10,816 nucleotides of DNA from positions 1-10,816 of the forward strand of contig SKXF01000389.1 of NCBI GenBank assembly GCA_007128555.1, written 5' to 3'. This stretch comes from Clostridia bacterium. GTDB taxonomy: Bacteria; Bacillota_E; SLMV01; PUMD01. The notes under the pieces are model-generated. The model ran no database searches. It was given only the letters and a program-made list of their open reading frames with translations, and was not told the origin of the DNA. Shown here piece by piece: positions 1 through 7,517 of the stretch. The translations under genes and the position numbers were made by a program. How positions within the stretch are numbered: position 1 is the first letter of the stretch; each line of letters opens with the position of its first letter.

Positions 1-554
1 ACCTGGGGCAGGCATCACGGTTCATGAAAGACTATGAAGGGGCCCTGAAGCACTGGGAACAGGCCCTGGAATCGGTCAGTGAGATGCCCGCCGAGATGGT
101 CACCCCCTACCGGGAGCAACTGCGGGCCAATCGGGCTCTGGTCTTTGTTGATCAGGGCATGTACGATGAGGCTGTGAGGGAGTGTCTCATCAGCGCAGAG
201 GACAATCCCTCGGAACCCATGAACTGGAACCGGGTCGCGGGAGTGTGTATCGCTGCCGGCTGGCTCGATCGGGCGCGGCAGTACCTGGAGAAGGCCGGAG
301 ACAGGGGACATCTCGGAACCTTGTTCATGCGGGGAGCTCTCCTGCTTGCGGAGGGTGACCTGCGCGGAGGTGCTGGCGTGTGGAGACAGGTCCTGGAGGC
401 TGAGTCCGCGGCCCCGGCTGCGGTTGCGGCCCAGCTGGAGATGATGTTCACGGGCGAGGACCTGGACCGGGTGATTGACGGCCTGGACGAAGAGGATGAA
501 GGAAGCGTCGGGGCTGTGAGGGAGTTTCGTAGCTTCCTCGATGGAGGGCGGTAG
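1..554 (+). CDS. TPR-repeat protein, 5'-partial
   Basis: The frame is open from base 3, and the first visible residues (LGQASRFMKDYEGALKHWEQ) align with a canonical TPR helix pair (LG..., DY..A...). The gene therefore starts before the window, and ATG 24 is an internal Met rather than the start. Three more TPR-like units follow, counting residues from Met24: about 31–62 (ANRALVF..GMYDEAV), 67–94 (WNRVAGVCIAAGWLDRARQYLEKA) and 98–126 (LFMRGALLLAEGDL). The C-terminus is acidic (DGLDEEDEG) and non-repetitive, with no catalytic motif, signal peptide or membrane segment in the visible part. TPRs are protein-interaction scaffolds; the partner is unknown. The stop is 6 nt before the next GTG start, so it is probably co-transcribed with the P-loop/Asp23-like gene. 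Function cannot be assigned further. Confidence 0.8.
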   Translation, partial: LGQASRFMKDYEGALKHWEQALESVSEMPAEMVTPYREQLRANRALVFVDQGMYDEAVRECLISAEDNPSEPMNWNRVAGVCIAAGWLDRARQYLEKAGDRGHLGTLFMRGALLLAEGDLRGGAGVWRQVLEAESAAPAAVAAQLEMMFTGEDLDRVIDGLDEEDEGSVGAVREFRSFLDGGR

Positions 555-560
555 AGACCG

Positions 561-1379
561 GTGGAGATCGTGGCTCTGGTGGGTGCCAGCGGCACGGGAA
601 AGAGCCAGCGCGCAGTGATCGTTGCCAGCGAGCTGGGTACGCCGTATGTCCTGGACGACGGACTTTTCATCACCAATGGCAGGATCCTCGCTGGAAGGTC
701 CGCCAAGGCGGAGACCACCAGGGTGGCGGCGGTTCGCACCGCCATATTCACCGATTCGGACCATGTCCGGAACGTCCGACGGGCGATCCGGCGGGAGGGA
801 CCAGAGAAGATCCTCATCCTGGGGACCTCCGAGGCGATGATTGATCGGATTGTGACGGCCCTTGGCCTCCCCGAACCCGTCAACTATCTCAGGATCGATG
901 ATGTGGCCTCAGAGAGCGAGATCAACGCGGCCCTGAAGGCCAGGAAGCGGCTGGGGCAGCACGTGATCCCGGTCCCGACCCTGGAGGTAAAAAAGACACT
1001 GGCGGGGTACATCATCAATCCCCTGCGCCTACTATACAGGGGGGGGCGCCTGCAGAGGCCGCTGATGATTGAGAAGTCGCTGGTGCGTCCACCGTTCAGT
1101 TCCCTGGGAGGCTTTTTCATGTCTGACCGTGTCATCATGCAGATTGCAGATCATGCTTTGAGGACCATGGAGGGGATCCGGGCCGCCGTTCCCCCCGTTA
1201 TCACCATGAGGGATGGGCGGATCAACGTGTCGGTTACGTGTTGCGTGGATCCGCGGGCCGAACTGGCACGGATCCTCTTTGCGACCCAGGAGAAGGTCAA
1301 GACGGTGGTGGAGGAGATGACCTCGATCGAGGTCTCTCGTGTCAATCTCTATGTCACCGAGGCCGAACTGCTCCGGTGA
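561..1379 (+). CDS. P-loop NTPase with C-terminal Asp23/Gls24-like domain
   Basis: A 272-residue soluble protein. Residues 8–15 (GASGTGKS) form a Walker A motif directly after the first beta-strand (EIVALV). A hydrophobic strand KILILGTSEAMID (83–95) may be the Walker B-like region but lacks the classic terminal acidic pair. From about residue 178 the sequence changes to an Asp23/Gls24-like segment: MSDRVIMQIADHALRTMEGI (187–206), then DGRINVSVTCCVD and a final EVSRVNLYVTEAEL. These resemble the alternating helix/strand pattern of the alkaline-shock/envelope-stress family. The GTG start is 6 nt after the TPR stop; its possible ribosome site (GGAGGG, 542–547) is rather far away. The gene sits 26 nt before gap, where many Bacillota carry the regulator cggR. 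It has no DNA-binding motif, so I do not call it a regulator. The NTPase fold is clear; the biological role is unknown. Confidence 0.72.
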   Translation: MEIVALVGASGTGKSQRAVIVASELGTPYVLDDGLFITNGRILAGRSAKAETTRVAAVRTAIFTDSDHVRNVRRAIRREGPEKILILGTSEAMIDRIVTALGLPEPVNYLRIDDVASESEINAALKARKRLGQHVIPVPTLEVKKTLAGYIINPLRLLYRGGRLQRPLMIEKSLVRPPFSSLGGFFMSDRVIMQIADHALRTMEGIRAAVPPVITMRDGRINVSVTCCVDPRAELARILFATQEKVKTVVEEMTSIEVSRVNLYVTEAELLR

Positions 1380-1405
1380 CCAAAGTCTGGAAAGAGGCGA
1401 TGTGA

Positions 1406-2413
1406 ATGCTGAGGGTAGGGATCAATGGATTTGGACGGGTCGGACGCCAGGTGCTGCGGCAGGCCGTAGGGCGGGATGATCTTCAGGTCGTGGCGGTGAA
1501 CAGCCCGGCCAACCGGGAGATCTACTGCCACCTATTGCGGCGTGACAGCACCTACGGTGCTTTTCCACTGCCGGTTGATCTGACCGACGATGGATTGAGG
1601 GTCGGAGACCATGAGATCGTATTCACCCAGGAGGATGGGCCGGGGACCATCCCGTGGCGTGACGCGCAGGTTGACGTTGTTGTGGAGTCCTCGGGTCGAT
1701 TCCGAGACGGTGAGGTTGCCCGTCGGCACCTGGGCGATGGAGGACCCACCAAAGTGGTGATCACAGGCCCGGCGACCGACCCCGATCTGACGGTGGTTTT
1801 GGGCATCAACGAGACCCTTTATGACCCACAGAAGCACGACGTGATCTCCAACGCGTCATGTACGACCAACTGTCTTGCCCCGGTGGCCCGGGTCATGGAT
1901 GACCGTTTTGGTATTCGATCGGGGTTGATGAACACGGTTCATTCCTACACCACGGACCAGAGGCTCCTCGATTCCTCTCACAAGGATCCCCGGAGGGCGC
2001 GGGCTGCGGCTGACAATATTGTTCCCACCACGACGGGCGCTGCCGTTGCCGTCGGCGAGGTCCTGCCGATGTTGAAGGGTAAACTGGACGGTTTTGCGGT
2101 CCGGGTTCCCACGCCCACGGTTTCATTGCTCGACCTGACGCTGGTCCTGGAGAATGAGGCCACCGAAGGGGAGATCGAAGGGGCCATGCGAGATGCTGCC
2201 TGCGGTGACCTCAAGGGCATTCTGGCCGTTTCCGATGACCCTGTCGTGTCATCGGATTTTCGGGGCTGCGAGTTCTCTGCGGTGGTCGATCTGCCTCTGA
2301 CCCGGGTGGTCGGAGGGAACATGGCCAGGGTGGTGGCCTGGTATGATAACGAGTTGGCCTATTCTACCCGAGTCGTGGATCTGGTTCACTATATAGCCAG
2401 TAAGGGGCTCTAG
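1406..2413 (+). CDS. gap: Glyceraldehyde-3-phosphate dehydrogenase, type I, probable NADP-type
   Basis: Oxidises glyceraldehyde-3-phosphate with phosphate to 1,3-bisphosphoglycerate, or the reverse; cytosolic homotetramer. The 335-residue length is normal. The Rossmann motif GINGFGRVGR is at 5–14, the catalytic cysteine is Cys152 in SNASCTTNC, and the catalytic histidine is His179 in TVHSYT. PTTTGAA, LDGFAVRVPTPTVS and WYDNE are also present. The residue that normally binds the NAD adenosine ribose (Asp of NDP/NDL after beta-2) is Ser33. The usual Leu-Pro before HKD is Ser190-Ser191, close to the Ala-Ser of chloroplast and cyanobacterial NADP enzymes. This predicts NADP(H) or dual use (inference). 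The usual NEWGYS motif reads NELAYS. ATG 1406 has AAAGAGG 9 nt upstream. It is the first gene of the glycolytic run, 32 nt before pgk–tpi. Confidence 0.96.
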   Translation: MLRVGINGFGRVGRQVLRQAVGRDDLQVVAVNSPANREIYCHLLRRDSTYGAFPLPVDLTDDGLRVGDHEIVFTQEDGPGTIPWRDAQVDVVVESSGRFRDGEVARRHLGDGGPTKVVITGPATDPDLTVVLGINETLYDPQKHDVISNASCTTNCLAPVARVMDDRFGIRSGLMNTVHSYTTDQRLLDSSHKDPRRARAAADNIVPTTTGAAVAVGEVLPMLKGKLDGFAVRVPTPTVSLLDLTLVLENEATEGEIEGAMRDAACGDLKGILAVSDDPVVSSDFRGCEFSAVVDLPLTRVVGGNMARVVAWYDNELAYSTRVVDLVHYIASKGL

Positions 2414-2445
2414 ATTACGGCCGGAGGACCGAAGGAGGGTTTTGC

Positions 2446-4416
2446 GTGGAATTTCTGACTGTCAGGGATGTATCCGTGGAGGATCGCAGGGTTCTGGTCC
2501 GGGTCGACTTCAACGTCCCGCTGTCTGAGAGCGACACGGTGTCCGATGATTCCCGGATCGTGGCCTCCCTGCCGACGATCAAGTACCTCCGCGAGCAGGG
2601 AGCAAAGGTAATACTGGTCTCCCACCTGGGCAGGCCTGGGGGCCGAAGGGTCCCTGACCTGAGCCTGGCCCCGGTGGCGCGGCGGCTGTCGCAGCTCCTT
2701 GAGACCGAGGTGCAGCTCATGGATGAGGTCGTGGGCAGCCAGGTCACCGAGGCGGCGGCAGCAATGAAGCCGGGGGATGTGCTGTTCCTGGAGAACGTCC
2801 GCTTCGAGGCCGGCGAAACAGAAAACGACAGTCGCCTTGCGCGGCGGCTGGCCGGGTTGGCCGATATTTACGTCAACGATGCCTTCGGGGCCGCGCATCG
2901 TGCCCACGCCTCGACGCACGGCGTGGCGGAGTATCTCCCCGGGGTGATGGGACTTCTCTTTGAGAGGGAGATCAGAACCCTGTCCCGGCTGCGGGACGAG
3001 CCGGAGCAGCCCTACGTGGCTGTCCTGGGCGGGGCGAAGATCTCCGACAAGCTTCCCGTCTGTCGCCAGATGCTGAGCAAGGTTGATGCCCTGGCCCTCG
3101 GTGGGGGGTTGGCCAATACGTTCCTTCTCTGCCTGGGTTACTCCGTGGGCAACAGCCTGGTCGAGCCCGAGATGATCCCCCAGGTTCGGTCGATCATCGC
3201 CGAGGCCACGAGGAGAGACGTGGATCTGCTCATGCCCCTTGACGTGGTGGTGGCCAAGACCATCACGCCCTCGGCGGCAACCCGGGTGGTGGACGCAAAC
3301 CAGGTTCCCCGCGGATGGGTGATCGTTGATATTGGTCCCCGCACCGTGGCGCGCTACGAGGAGAAACTGAAGTCCGCCAGGACGGTCTTCTGGAATGGGC
3401 CGATGGGGATCCTCGAGATTCCACGCTTTGCCCGGGGTACGGAACAGGTGGCAAAGGCCATTGCCGGCCTGTCCGAGGCGGAGACGGTGGTCGGTGGGGG
3501 CGAGTCGGTCCAGGCCCTCGGAAAACTGGGTTTGATCGACCGCGTCGATCATGTGTCGACGGCCGGAGGTGCTGCCCTGGAGTTTCTAGCCGGCCGGGAG
3601 CTGCCGGCCCTTCAGGTCCTGCAACGGGTCGAGCGACGCCGCGCGATGTGGGTTGGTGGCAACTGGAAGATGAACACCCGCAGAAACGAGGCTGTCAGCT
3701 TAGCTCAGCAGGTTCGGGACCGATGGGAAGGTACCTCGCCTGAAATCGTGCTCTTCCCGCCTCATCCCTTTGTCGAGGCTGTGGGCAGGGAAATTCGGGG
3801 TGCGCCCGTTAGCCTGGGTGGACAGGACTGCCACCCCAGGGACACCGGCCCCTACACCGGTGGGGTCTCAGCGATCATGCTCCGGTCGGTCGGGGCTCGA
3901 TATGTGCTGGTGGGGCACTCGGAGTGCAGGGCGTTTAACGGGGACACCGATGAACGGGTGCGGGACAAATTCAGAGTGGCCGCGAACGCGGGGCTGTCTA
4001 TTGTCCTGTGCGTGGGTGAGAGCCTGGAGGAAAGGGATTCCAGCGGGCATCTCGACCGGGTCACCGAGCAGCTGAAAATCGCCCTGGACGGAGCCAGGGA
4101 CTACCCGGGCCGGAAGCTGGTCGTCGCCTACGAACCCGTGTGGGCCATTGGAACGGGAAGACCCGCGGGTCCCGAGGACGTTGAGATCATGACGTCCCAC
4201 ATTCGTTCGGAACTGGTTCGCCTCCTTGGTTCGGAGGAATCGATGTGGACCCGGGTGGTCTACGGTGGCAGTGTCAACGCTGGCAACGTCGCCGATTTCG
4301 TGGGACTGCCCGATGTGGACGGTGTCCTGGTCGGTGGCGCGAGCCTGCAGGCCGAGGCCTTTGTGGGGATTTGCCGTAAGGTCCAGGAGTGCGACGGCAA
4401 CAGCGGTGAGGTTTGA
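2446..4416 (+). CDS. pgk-tpi: Bifunctional phosphoglycerate kinase / triosephosphate isomerase fusion
   Basis: A 656-residue fusion in one uninterrupted frame. Residues 1–~393 are phosphoglycerate kinase (1,3-bisphosphoglycerate + ADP to 3-phosphoglycerate + ATP): VDFNVP (20–25), Arg37, SHLGRP (59–64), ENVRF with Arg119, HRAHAS, GGAKISDK with Lys198 and Lys202, and FWNGPMG. Residues 401–656 are triosephosphate isomerase: GNWKMN (405–410), catalytic His491 in GHSE, catalytic Glu563 in AYEPVWAIGTG, then YGGSVN and LVGGASL. Only about seven residues (LQRVERR) link the two. Oddities: GGGES replaces GGGDS and STAGGA replaces STGGGA in PGK; TIM has TGG for TGE and SEC for SER. The GTG start is supported by GGAGG 7 nt upstream. 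Met401 (3646) is an in-frame Met at the usual TIM start but has no good ribosome site. Such fusions are known from Thermotoga. The stop overlaps the gpmI start by one base. Confidence 0.96.
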   Translation: MEFLTVRDVSVEDRRVLVRVDFNVPLSESDTVSDDSRIVASLPTIKYLREQGAKVILVSHLGRPGGRRVPDLSLAPVARRLSQLLETEVQLMDEVVGSQVTEAAAAMKPGDVLFLENVRFEAGETENDSRLARRLAGLADIYVNDAFGAAHRAHASTHGVAEYLPGVMGLLFEREIRTLSRLRDEPEQPYVAVLGGAKISDKLPVCRQMLSKVDALALGGGLANTFLLCLGYSVGNSLVEPEMIPQVRSIIAEATRRDVDLLMPLDVVVAKTITPSAATRVVDANQVPRGWVIVDIGPRTVARYEEKLKSARTVFWNGPMGILEIPRFARGTEQVAKAIAGLSEAETVVGGGESVQALGKLGLIDRVDHVSTAGGAALEFLAGRELPALQVLQRVERRRAMWVGGNWKMNTRRNEAVSLAQQVRDRWEGTSPEIVLFPPHPFVEAVGREIRGAPVSLGGQDCHPRDTGPYTGGVSAIMLRSVGARYVLVGHSECRAFNGDTDERVRDKFRVAANAGLSIVLCVGESLEERDSSGHLDRVTEQLKIALDGARDYPGRKLVVAYEPVWAIGTGRPAGPEDVEIMTSHIRSELVRLLGSEESMWTRVVYGGSVNAGNVADFVGLPDVDGVLVGGASLQAEAFVGICRKVQECDGNSGEV

Positions 4417-5942
4417 TGGTCAGACGGGTGCGTGGGCCCGTGACCCTTCTGGTCCTGGACGGCCTGGGGATTTCTGATGGCGATGGGGTCGACGCGGTGC
4501 GCGCGGCCTCGAAGCCGTCCCTATGCGGGTTGTGGGAGCGCTTTCCCCGGGCGGTGTTGGAGGCCAGCGGGACGGCCGTTGGTCTTTATCCCGGACAGAT
4601 GGGCAACTCAAACGTTGGGCATCTTCACCTTGGGGCCGGCCGCGTGATTCTGCACGACGCCCGCCGGATCGACCGGGACATCAGGGAGGAGGCGCTGTTC
4701 CGCAATGAGGCCCTCCTCGGGATCATGCATCGGGTGCGCCAGGGCGATGCCACGTTGCACATTTTGGGCCTGGTATCTGATGGTCAGGTTCACAGCGACC
4801 TCAAACATCTCGGCGCACTCGTGGAGATGGCACAACGGGAGCAGGTCCCAGGGGTGGCCGTGCACGCTTTTCTGGATGGGCGGGACGTGCCCCCCTGCAG
4901 CGCCCGGAAGTACCTGGAGCAGGTGGAGAGGGAGCTGGCGCCCCGGAAGGATCACCGGGTGGCGACGGTGTCGGGCCGGTACTACGCCATGGATCGGGAT
5001 CATCGGTGGGACAGGACGTCCCGTGCGGCTGCGGCGATTCTGCGCGGCGAGGGTGGGTCTTTCCGCTCCTCCCTGGAGGCCCTCGATGAGGCCTACAGCA
5101 GGGGTGAGACCGACGAGTTCGTGCTGCCGACGGTGCTGAACGGGTACCAGGGCTATCGGCCGGGGGATGCGTTCTTGTTTTTCAATTTCCGAGCGGATCG
5201 CGCCAGGCAGATGCTGCAGGCCCTGCTGGACCCTGGGCTGTTGGCCTGTGACGTCGCCCCCCTCGTCCCCCCTGCCGACGTGGTCACCCTGGTACAGTAT
5301 GGCTGCGAGTTTGACTGTCCCGTCGTGTATGCTCCGGTGGAGGTCAACCAGACCCTGGGTGAGCAGGTGAGCCTCGCCGGATACCGACAGCTTCGAGTGG
5401 CAGAGACGGAGAAGTATGCCCATGTCACCTACTTTCTCAACGGTGGGCGGGAGGAGGCATTTCCCGGCGAGGAGCGGGTTCTTATTCCCTCACCGCCCGT
5501 GGCGACGTATGATTTGCAGCCTGAAATGAGCGCCGAAGCCGTTGCTGATGTCCTGGTGGATCAGATCAGCGGTGCAGCGTTTGACCTGATCGTGGCGAAC
5601 CTGGCGAACCTGGATATGGTCGGCCACACCGGTGATTTTACAGCAGCAGTCCGTGCGGTGGAGACGGTGGACCTCTGTGTGCACCGGGTGGCGGAGGCGA
5701 CCCTGGAGGCCGGGGGAGCCCTGTTGATCACCGCCGATCACGGAAACGCGGAGCAGATGGTGGATGGCGACGGTGAGCCTCACACGGCCCACACGGCCAA
5801 TGATGTCCCGTGCATTTTCGTGGCAGGGGGGGACTGGGCCCTGAGGGAGAGGGGTTGCCTGACGGATGTGGCCCCCTCGGTCCTGGACCTGTTGGGAGTC
5901 CCCATCCCCGGGATCATGACAGGGCGTTCTCTTTTTATCTGA
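4416..5942 (+). CDS. gpmI: 2,3-bisphosphoglycerate-independent phosphoglycerate mutase
   Basis: Interconverts 3- and 2-phosphoglycerate through a phosphoserine intermediate; a cytosolic, usually Mn-dependent, alkaline-phosphatase-superfamily enzyme. It is 508 residues, the family norm. Metal and catalytic residues are visible: Asp15 (VLDGLG), nucleophile Ser65 (MGNSNVGH), His126 (SDGQVHS), DGRD (154–157), Arg188 (SGRYYAMDRD), FRADR (258–262), Lys333 (EKYAH), Asp400 and His404 (DMVGH), Asp441-His442 (TADHGN) and His459 (HTAHT). Several invariant neighbours differ: GNSNVGHLH for GNSEVGHLN, SDGQVHSD for SDGGVHSH, and ANLANLD for NFANPD. I chose ATG 4416, which overlaps the preceding TGA (TGATG) and has GGTGAGG just upstream; TTG 4413 would sit too close to that site. 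This implies translational coupling to pgk–tpi. Confidence 0.96.
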   Translation: MVRRVRGPVTLLVLDGLGISDGDGVDAVRAASKPSLCGLWERFPRAVLEASGTAVGLYPGQMGNSNVGHLHLGAGRVILHDARRIDRDIREEALFRNEALLGIMHRVRQGDATLHILGLVSDGQVHSDLKHLGALVEMAQREQVPGVAVHAFLDGRDVPPCSARKYLEQVERELAPRKDHRVATVSGRYYAMDRDHRWDRTSRAAAAILRGEGGSFRSSLEALDEAYSRGETDEFVLPTVLNGYQGYRPGDAFLFFNFRADRARQMLQALLDPGLLACDVAPLVPPADVVTLVQYGCEFDCPVVYAPVEVNQTLGEQVSLAGYRQLRVAETEKYAHVTYFLNGGREEAFPGEERVLIPSPPVATYDLQPEMSAEAVADVLVDQISGAAFDLIVANLANLDMVGHTGDFTAAVRAVETVDLCVHRVAEATLEAGGALLITADHGNAEQMVDGDGEPHTAHTANDVPCIFVAGGDWALRERGCLTDVAPSVLDLLGVPIPGIMTGRSLFI

Positions 5943-5967
5943 TCGAAATAATGGAGGATGTGAAATC

Positions 5968-7242
5968 ATGAGCATGATCGTGGACGTGGCAGCGAGAGAG
6001 ATCATTGACTCCAGGGGGAATCCAACCCTGGAGGTGGATGTGATCCTGGCAGACGGCACCTGCGGGAGAGCGTCCGTGCCCTCGGGAGCGAGCACCGGTT
6101 CGAAGGAGGCCCGGGAACTGAGGGACCAGGATCCCGGACGTTATCGAGGTCGGGGTGTGCTCCAGGCCGTTGAGGCCGTCCGGGGAGAGATCCGGGGGGC
6201 CGTGTGCGGGATGGCCGTGGAGGATCAGGAGGCGATCGACAACCGGTTGCTGGAACTTGACGGGACGCCGGAGAAGGAGCGACTGGGGGGGAACTCTCTT
6301 CTGGCTGTCTCCCTTGCGGCATCCTACGCCGGTTCCGAGTACACACGCACCCCGCTTCACCGCTACCTCTGTGATGCGGAGAGGGACCTTCTCCCCACAC
6401 CCATGATGAACATCCTCAATGGCGGGCAGCACGCGTCCAACAACGTCGACGTGCAGGAGTACATGGTTGTCCCGGCGGGTGCAAATACCTTCAGCGAGGC
6501 GCTACGCTGGGGCTGTGAGATCTACCACGCGCTGGGAGCCCAGCTTTCAGAGAGGGGACTGCCACGCAGCGTCGGCGACGAGGGAGGATATGCTCCCGAC
6601 CTGGCCGACGATGAGGAGGCCCTTGCATTGATCGTGTCAGCCATCGAGATTGCAGGCTATCGTCCCGGCGAAGAGGTTTGGCTCGCCCTGGACGTGGCCG
6701 CCAGTGAGCTGTTTGTCGATGGGGAGTATGCCATGCGAGGGCAGAAGCTCAGCGCCCAGGAACTTACGGAGGTATACCGCAGGTGGTCTTCGCGTTACCC
6801 CCTGGTTGCGATCGAGGATGGGATGGCCGAAGACGATTGGGGTGGCTGGGAGCACCTGACCCGGGAACTGGGTTCGTCGCTGCAGCTGGTAGGCGACGAC
6901 ATCTTCGTGACGGACCGGAAACTCCTGGAGCGGGGGCATCGCAGCGGGGTGGCCAATGCCATCTTGATCAAGCCCAACCAGATCGGCACGGTCACCGAGA
7001 CCCTGCAGACCCTCAATTGTGCGCGCAGGATCGGATACGGCGCCTGCATCTCCCATCGCTCGGGAGAGACGGCCAACACGTTCATTGCCGACCTCGCCGT
7101 CGCTTCAGGCTGCGGGCAGATCAAGAGCGGGGCGCCGTGCAGGGTCGATCGGGTGGAGAAGTACAACCAGCTCCTGCGGATCGAGGAGGACCTGGGGCAG
7201 CGGGCGCAGTTTGCTGGGTTGCGTCCCTTCATGCTAAAATGA
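5968..7242 (+). CDS. eno: Enolase (phosphopyruvate hydratase)
   Basis: Dehydrates 2-phosphoglycerate to phosphoenolpyruvate; Mg-dependent, cytosolic. It is 424 residues, about the usual length with a short C-terminal tail. It starts MSMIVDVAAREIIDSRGNPT, and the mobile loop SGASTG (39–44) is intact. Catalytic and metal residues are present: His155 (GGQHASNN), Glu164 (QEYM), Glu205 (GDEGGYAP), metal ligands Asp242, Glu283 (IEDGM) and Asp310 (VGDD), catalytic Lys335 (LIKPNQIGT), SHRSGET (362–368) and Lys386 (GQIKSG). The terminal KYNQLLRIEE motif is normal. ATG 5968 follows GGAGG with 10 nt spacing, and the gene starts 25 nt after gpmI. It completes the lower-glycolysis block. Confidence 0.97.
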   Translation: MSMIVDVAAREIIDSRGNPTLEVDVILADGTCGRASVPSGASTGSKEARELRDQDPGRYRGRGVLQAVEAVRGEIRGAVCGMAVEDQEAIDNRLLELDGTPEKERLGGNSLLAVSLAASYAGSEYTRTPLHRYLCDAERDLLPTPMMNILNGGQHASNNVDVQEYMVVPAGANTFSEALRWGCEIYHALGAQLSERGLPRSVGDEGGYAPDLADDEEALALIVSAIEIAGYRPGEEVWLALDVAASELFVDGEYAMRGQKLSAQELTEVYRRWSSRYPLVAIEDGMAEDDWGGWEHLTRELGSSLQLVGDDIFVTDRKLLERGHRSGVANAILIKPNQIGTVTETLQTLNCARRIGYGACISHRSGETANTFIADLAVASGCGQIKSGAPCRVDRVEKYNQLLRIEEDLGQRAQFAGLRPFMLK

Positions 7243-7264
7243 TGCGATGCGAGTAACCTAGGGG

Positions 7265-7501
7265 GTGGTTTGGCTGATCAGTCGAGTGTTGATGGGAGTA
7301 CATCTGCTGGTAGCGGCGGCATTGATTACGGTGGTGCTGCTGCAGTCGGGCCGCAGTGCGGGCATCTCCGGGGCCATCAGCGGTGCGGGTGAATCGTTGT
7401 TCGGAAGACAGAGCGGAATGGATGAGTTTCTGTCCAAGATCACGACGTACCTGGCAGTAGGTTTCATGGTCCTGTCGGTGTCGATTGCGGTTTTGATCTG
7501 A
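7265..7501 (+). CDS. secG: Preprotein translocase subunit SecG
   Basis: A small integral membrane subunit of the SecYEG channel that assists SecA-driven export. It is 78 residues with two hydrophobic helices: about 8–26 (LMGVHLLVAAALITVVLLQ) and 59–78 (ITTYLAVGFMVLSVSIAVLI). Between them lies the family signature VLLQSGRSAGISGAISG, followed by LFG and LSKITTYLA. The start is uncertain: GTG 7265 gives the usual length, but its purine-rich site (AGGGG) is almost contiguous. GTG 7286 or ATG 7292 would shorten the protein and still keep the first helix. Its place directly after eno is the common order in Bacillota. Confidence 0.9.
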   Translation: MVWLISRVLMGVHLLVAAALITVVLLQSGRSAGISGAISGAGESLFGRQSGMDEFLSKITTYLAVGFMVLSVSIAVLI

Positions 7502-7517
7502 GGGAAGGGGAGGTACT

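Noticed and set aside
2410..3552. A 380-codon open frame on the minus strand across the pgk part
   Set aside because: It is antisense to a gene with intact PGK motifs. It has low-complexity His/Arg/Gln/Gly composition and no recognisable domain, as expected from GC-rich codon bias. The same applies to the minus-strand frames at 15–764, 152–883, 4608–5423, 5490–6095 and 8798–9508.
3600..3660. Possibility that the PGK–TIM fusion is a sequencing artefact
   Set aside because: The junction is in frame without homopolymers or partial stops, both domains are complete, and such fusions are known elsewhere. It cannot be fully excluded without reads.
5588..5615. Short tandem DNA repeat (GGCGAACCT twice) in gpmI
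   Set aside because: It encodes ANLANLD, which occupies the conserved N.AN.DMVGH site, so it is explained by the protein motif.
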